DNA of 17,108 bases. Source: an uncultured Oscillospiraceae bacterium. GTDB lineage: Bacteria; Bacillota; Clostridia; Oscillospirales; Ruminococcaceae. Position numbers and translations under genes: made by a program. The DNA lies in the NCBI GenBank assembly GCA_900547015.1, contig URFD01000022.1, forward strand, positions 1 through 17,108. Reading direction: 5' to 3'. Under the pieces are notes generated by a model. The model did no database searches. It was not told where the DNA came from and worked only from the letters and a program-made list of their open reading frames with translations. Shown here one piece after another: positions 15,006 to 17,108 of the stretch; the first letter of the stretch is position 1; every line of letters begins with the position of its first letter.

Positions 15006-16142
15006 ATGGAATTTCGTGATTTAAAAAGACAGTATCAGGTTTTAAAGCCGCAGATGGATGCAGCCATGCTGGAGGTTGCACAGAACTGCAACTTCATCGG
15101 CGGCGCTCAGGTGACCCAGCTGGAAAAGCAGCTGGCAGAATATGTCGGCGTCAAGCACTGCATTACCTGCGGCAACGGCACCGATGCGCTGAGCATGGTG
15201 ATGATGGCATGGGACATCCAGAAGGGCGATGCGGTCTTTGTGCCGGCCTTCACCTTCTTTGCCAGTGCAGAGGTGATCGCCTTTGAGGGCGCAACACCGG
15301 TTTTTGTGGATGTTGAGGAGTCAACCTTCAACATGGACGCAGAAAAGCTGGATGAGGCAATCACCCGTGTGGAGCAGCAGGGAGAGCTGAAACCGCGTGC
15401 GGTCATCGCAGTGGACCTGTTCGGACAGCCGGCGGATTATCCGCGCATCGAGGAAGTCTGCAAAAAGCACGGCCTGCTTCTGTTGGAGGACGGCGCACAG
15501 GGCTTTGGCGGACGCATCGGAGAGCGCAGAGCGTGCAGCTTCGGCGACGCTGCCACCACCTCCTTCTTCCCGGCAAAGCCGCTGGGCTGCTATGGAGACG
15601 GCGGTGCTGTCTTTACCAACGATGATGAAACAGCGGAATATCTGCGCTCCATCCGTGTCCACGGAAAAAGCAGCGCAGGAAAATACGACAATGTCCGTAT
15701 TGGATGGAACTCCCGTCTGGACACCATTCAGGCGGCAGTCCTGCTGGTCAAGCTGGAAGCGTTTTGCCGCACCGAGCTGGAAGCGGTCAACCGCGCAGCG
15801 CAGGTGTATGACGAACGGCTGAGCGATGAGGTTCGCACCCCAAAGGTGCCGGACGGCTTTTATTCCAGCTGGGCGCAGTATACCCTGATTCTGGACAGCA
15901 GCAGTCAGCGGGAGCATCTTCAGAAATATTTGAAGGAGCAGGGCATCCCGACGATGGTATATTATCCAAAGCCGATGCACCTGCAAACCGCCTTTGCAGA
16001 GCTGGGCTATCAGAAGGGGGATTTCCCGGTCAGCGAGTCCCTGTGCGAGCGGGTGGTTTCCCTGCCAATGCATCCGTATCTGGATGAGTCGGACATTCAT
16101 TTTGTCAGCAATGCAGTCAGGGCAGCGTTGGAGCTGAAGTAA
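15006..16142 (+). CDS. wbpE: UDP-2-acetamido-3-keto-glucuronate aminotransferase (WbpE-type)
   Basis: PLP-dependent DegT/DnrJ/EryC1/StrS aminotransferase of 378 residues. WbpE uses glutamate to aminate the C3 keto group produced by WbpB. It starts MEFRDLKRQYQVLKPQMD, then NFIGGAQVTQLEKQLAEY and CGNGTDALSM. The PLP Asp is D162 in LLEDGAQGFGG, and the Schiff-base Lys is K191 in TTSFFPAKPLGCYGDGG, a motif I recall as nearly identical in Pseudomonas WbpE. It is clearly distinct from the ArnB-like aminotransferase at 3571-4785, so the locus has one for C4 and one for C3. ATG 15006 has GAGAGGGGAAGG just upstream. Gene order wbpB-wbpD-wbpE puts the acetyltransferase gene before the aminotransferase although it acts after. 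Confidence 0.94.
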   Translation: MEFRDLKRQYQVLKPQMDAAMLEVAQNCNFIGGAQVTQLEKQLAEYVGVKHCITCGNGTDALSMVMMAWDIQKGDAVFVPAFTFFASAEVIAFEGATPVFVDVEESTFNMDAEKLDEAITRVEQQGELKPRAVIAVDLFGQPADYPRIEEVCKKHGLLLLEDGAQGFGGRIGERRACSFGDAATTSFFPAKPLGCYGDGGAVFTNDDETAEYLRSIRVHGKSSAGKYDNVRIGWNSRLDTIQAAVLLVKLEAFCRTELEAVNRAAQVYDERLSDEVRTPKVPDGFYSSWAQYTLILDSSSQREHLQKYLKEQGIPTMVYYPKPMHLQTAFAELGYQKGDFPVSESLCERVVSLPMHPYLDESDIHFVSNAVRAALELK

Positions 16143-16210
16143 CAGATGGCTGTGCTTTTTTAAGCGGCAGCAATCGATCATAGGCCTCTGGGCAAAAGGG
16201 AGGAAACGAT

Positions 16211-17089
16211 ATGAAGATCAAGAAAGCAGTGATTCCGGCAGCAGGTCTGGGGACACGGGTGCTGCCGGCATCGAAGTCGATGCCAAAAGAAATGCTTCCA
16301 ATCGTGGACAAACCGGCAATCCAATACATCGTGGAGGAAGCGGTCAAGAGCGGTATCGAGGATATCCTGATTATTACCAGCCGCGGAAAAACGACGGTAG
16401 AGGATCACTTTGACCGAAACCCTGAGCTGGAGGCAAAGCTGCTTGCCAGCAAAAAGCAGGAGGTCTATGACCAGATGGTCGCCATTTCGCAGATGGCAAA
16501 CATCCAGTATGTCCGCCAGAAGGAGACCAAGGGTCTGGGCCATGCGGTGCTGTGCGCCAAGGCCTTTGCCGGAAATGAACCGTTCGCAGTGCTGTACGGG
16601 GATGATGTAGTGCTCGGCGGAGAAAAGCCGGCGTGCTGCGAGCTGTGCGAAGCGTATGAAAAATACGGCGTCGGGGTAGCAGGCATCAAGCCGGTTGCAA
16701 CCGAGAATATCAGCAAGTATTGCTCGGTGGCGCTTGAGCCGATTCTCGACGAACAGGCGGTCTACCGCCTGACCGATATGGTGGAAAAGCCTTCGCTGAC
16801 CGAGGTGCTCAGCAACTATTCCATTCTGGGCAGGGTGGTTTTGCCGCCGGAGATTTTCCCGATTCTGGAAAATACAGCGCCAGGTGCAGGAGGAGAAATC
16901 CAGCTGACCGACGCGATGCGGGTGCTTGCCCGGGAACACGGCATGGTGGGCGTGGAGTACACCGGAACCCGATATGATATGGGCAACAAGTTCGGAATCT
17001 TGCAGGCAATCGTTGAGGTTGCCCTCCAGCACCCGCAGGTGAAGGACCAGTTCCGTGCCTACTTAAAGCAGGTGGCAGCCCGCCTGTAA
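16211..17089 (+). CDS. galU: UTP-glucose-1-phosphate uridylyltransferase
   Basis: Nucleotidyltransferase of 292 residues, normal length for GalU, making UDP-glucose from UTP and glucose-1-phosphate. Visible marks are GLGTR (12-16), the basic loop MPKEMLP (24-30), the metal-binding Asp pair in GDDVV (D131, D132), and VEKP (191-194). A good ribosome site (AAGGGAGG) precedes ATG 16211. The 68-base gap after wbpE shows no hairpin terminator, so galU is probably cotranscribed. In the pathway it would supply UDP-glucose, directly as a donor or via an epimerase outside the window; it does not feed the UDP-GlcNAc-derived sugars. Only 19 bases follow its stop and no terminator is seen there. Confidence 0.95.
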   Translation: MKIKKAVIPAAGLGTRVLPASKSMPKEMLPIVDKPAIQYIVEEAVKSGIEDILIITSRGKTTVEDHFDRNPELEAKLLASKKQEVYDQMVAISQMANIQYVRQKETKGLGHAVLCAKAFAGNEPFAVLYGDDVVLGGEKPACCELCEAYEKYGVGVAGIKPVATENISKYCSVALEPILDEQAVYRLTDMVEKPSLTEVLSNYSILGRVVLPPEIFPILENTAPGAGGEIQLTDAMRVLAREHGMVGVEYTGTRYDMGNKFGILQAIVEVALQHPQVKDQFRAYLKQVAARL

Positions 17090-17108
17090 TGCCCGAATTG
17101 CAAGAAAT

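Noticed and set aside
16143..16210. Possible terminator between wbpE and galU
   Set aside because: There is a TTTTTT run at about 16157 but no GC-rich stem directly before it.
1..17108. CRISPR arrays, tRNA or rRNA genes, insertion sequences, phage genes
   Set aside because: No regularly spaced repeats, tRNA-like cloverleaf, rRNA stretch, transposase or integrase was seen; the window is almost wholly accounted for by polysaccharide genes.

Overview
The window is one continuous plus-strand operon of 14 genes, reading as a near-complete Wzx/Wzy-dependent cell-surface polysaccharide locus (capsule, exopolysaccharide or secondary wall polymer). GC content is moderate (mid-50s by eye, not counted). 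Strong purine-rich Shine-Dalgarno sites (for example AAAGGAGG before the flippase), several TTG/GTG-capable starts and a Wzz-type protein with a cytoplasmic nucleotide-kinase-like tail suggest a Gram-positive host, most likely a gut-type Clostridia. That placement is an inference from style and not from a marker gene.

Layout. Positions 1-182 are an AT-rich leader with two perfect inverted repeats and no convincing gene. Positions 183-5462 hold the start of the repeat-unit machinery: a membrane-anchored PglF/WbpM-type UDP-GlcNAc 4,6-dehydratase, a Wzz-like chain-length protein, an ArnB/PglE-like sugar 4-aminotransferase and a PglC-type initiating phosphoglycosyl transferase. Positions 5523-9193 hold three GT4-like glycosyltransferases. 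Positions 9231-11926 encode a Wzy-like polymerase and a Wzx-like flippase. Positions 11913-16142 encode, in the order known from Pseudomonas aeruginosa O-antigen loci, WbpA, WbpB, WbpD and WbpE, a full pathway to UDP-2,3-diacetamido-2,3-dideoxyglucuronic acid. Positions 16211-17089 encode GalU (UDP-glucose pyrophosphorylase). No terminator, tRNA, rRNA, mobile element or CRISPR array was found.

How the genes work together (inference). The dehydratase and first aminotransferase would make a UDP-2-acetamido-4-amino-2,4,6-trideoxyhexose. The PglC-type enzyme would load a sugar-phosphate, plausibly this one, onto undecaprenyl phosphate. Three glycosyltransferases would extend it, one probably adding the diacetamido uronic acid made by WbpABDE. 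Wzx would flip the lipid-linked unit, Wzy would polymerise it and the Wzz-like protein would set length. No PglD-type acetyltransferase for the 4-amino group is visible, so the polymer may carry both free amines and carboxylates, i.e. be zwitterionic.

The points most worth a second look are the predicted zwitterionic repeat unit, the wbpA-B-D-E block without a wbpI epimerase, the degenerate kinase-like tail on the Wzz protein, and a shift in stop-codon and proline-codon use at the wbpA boundary.
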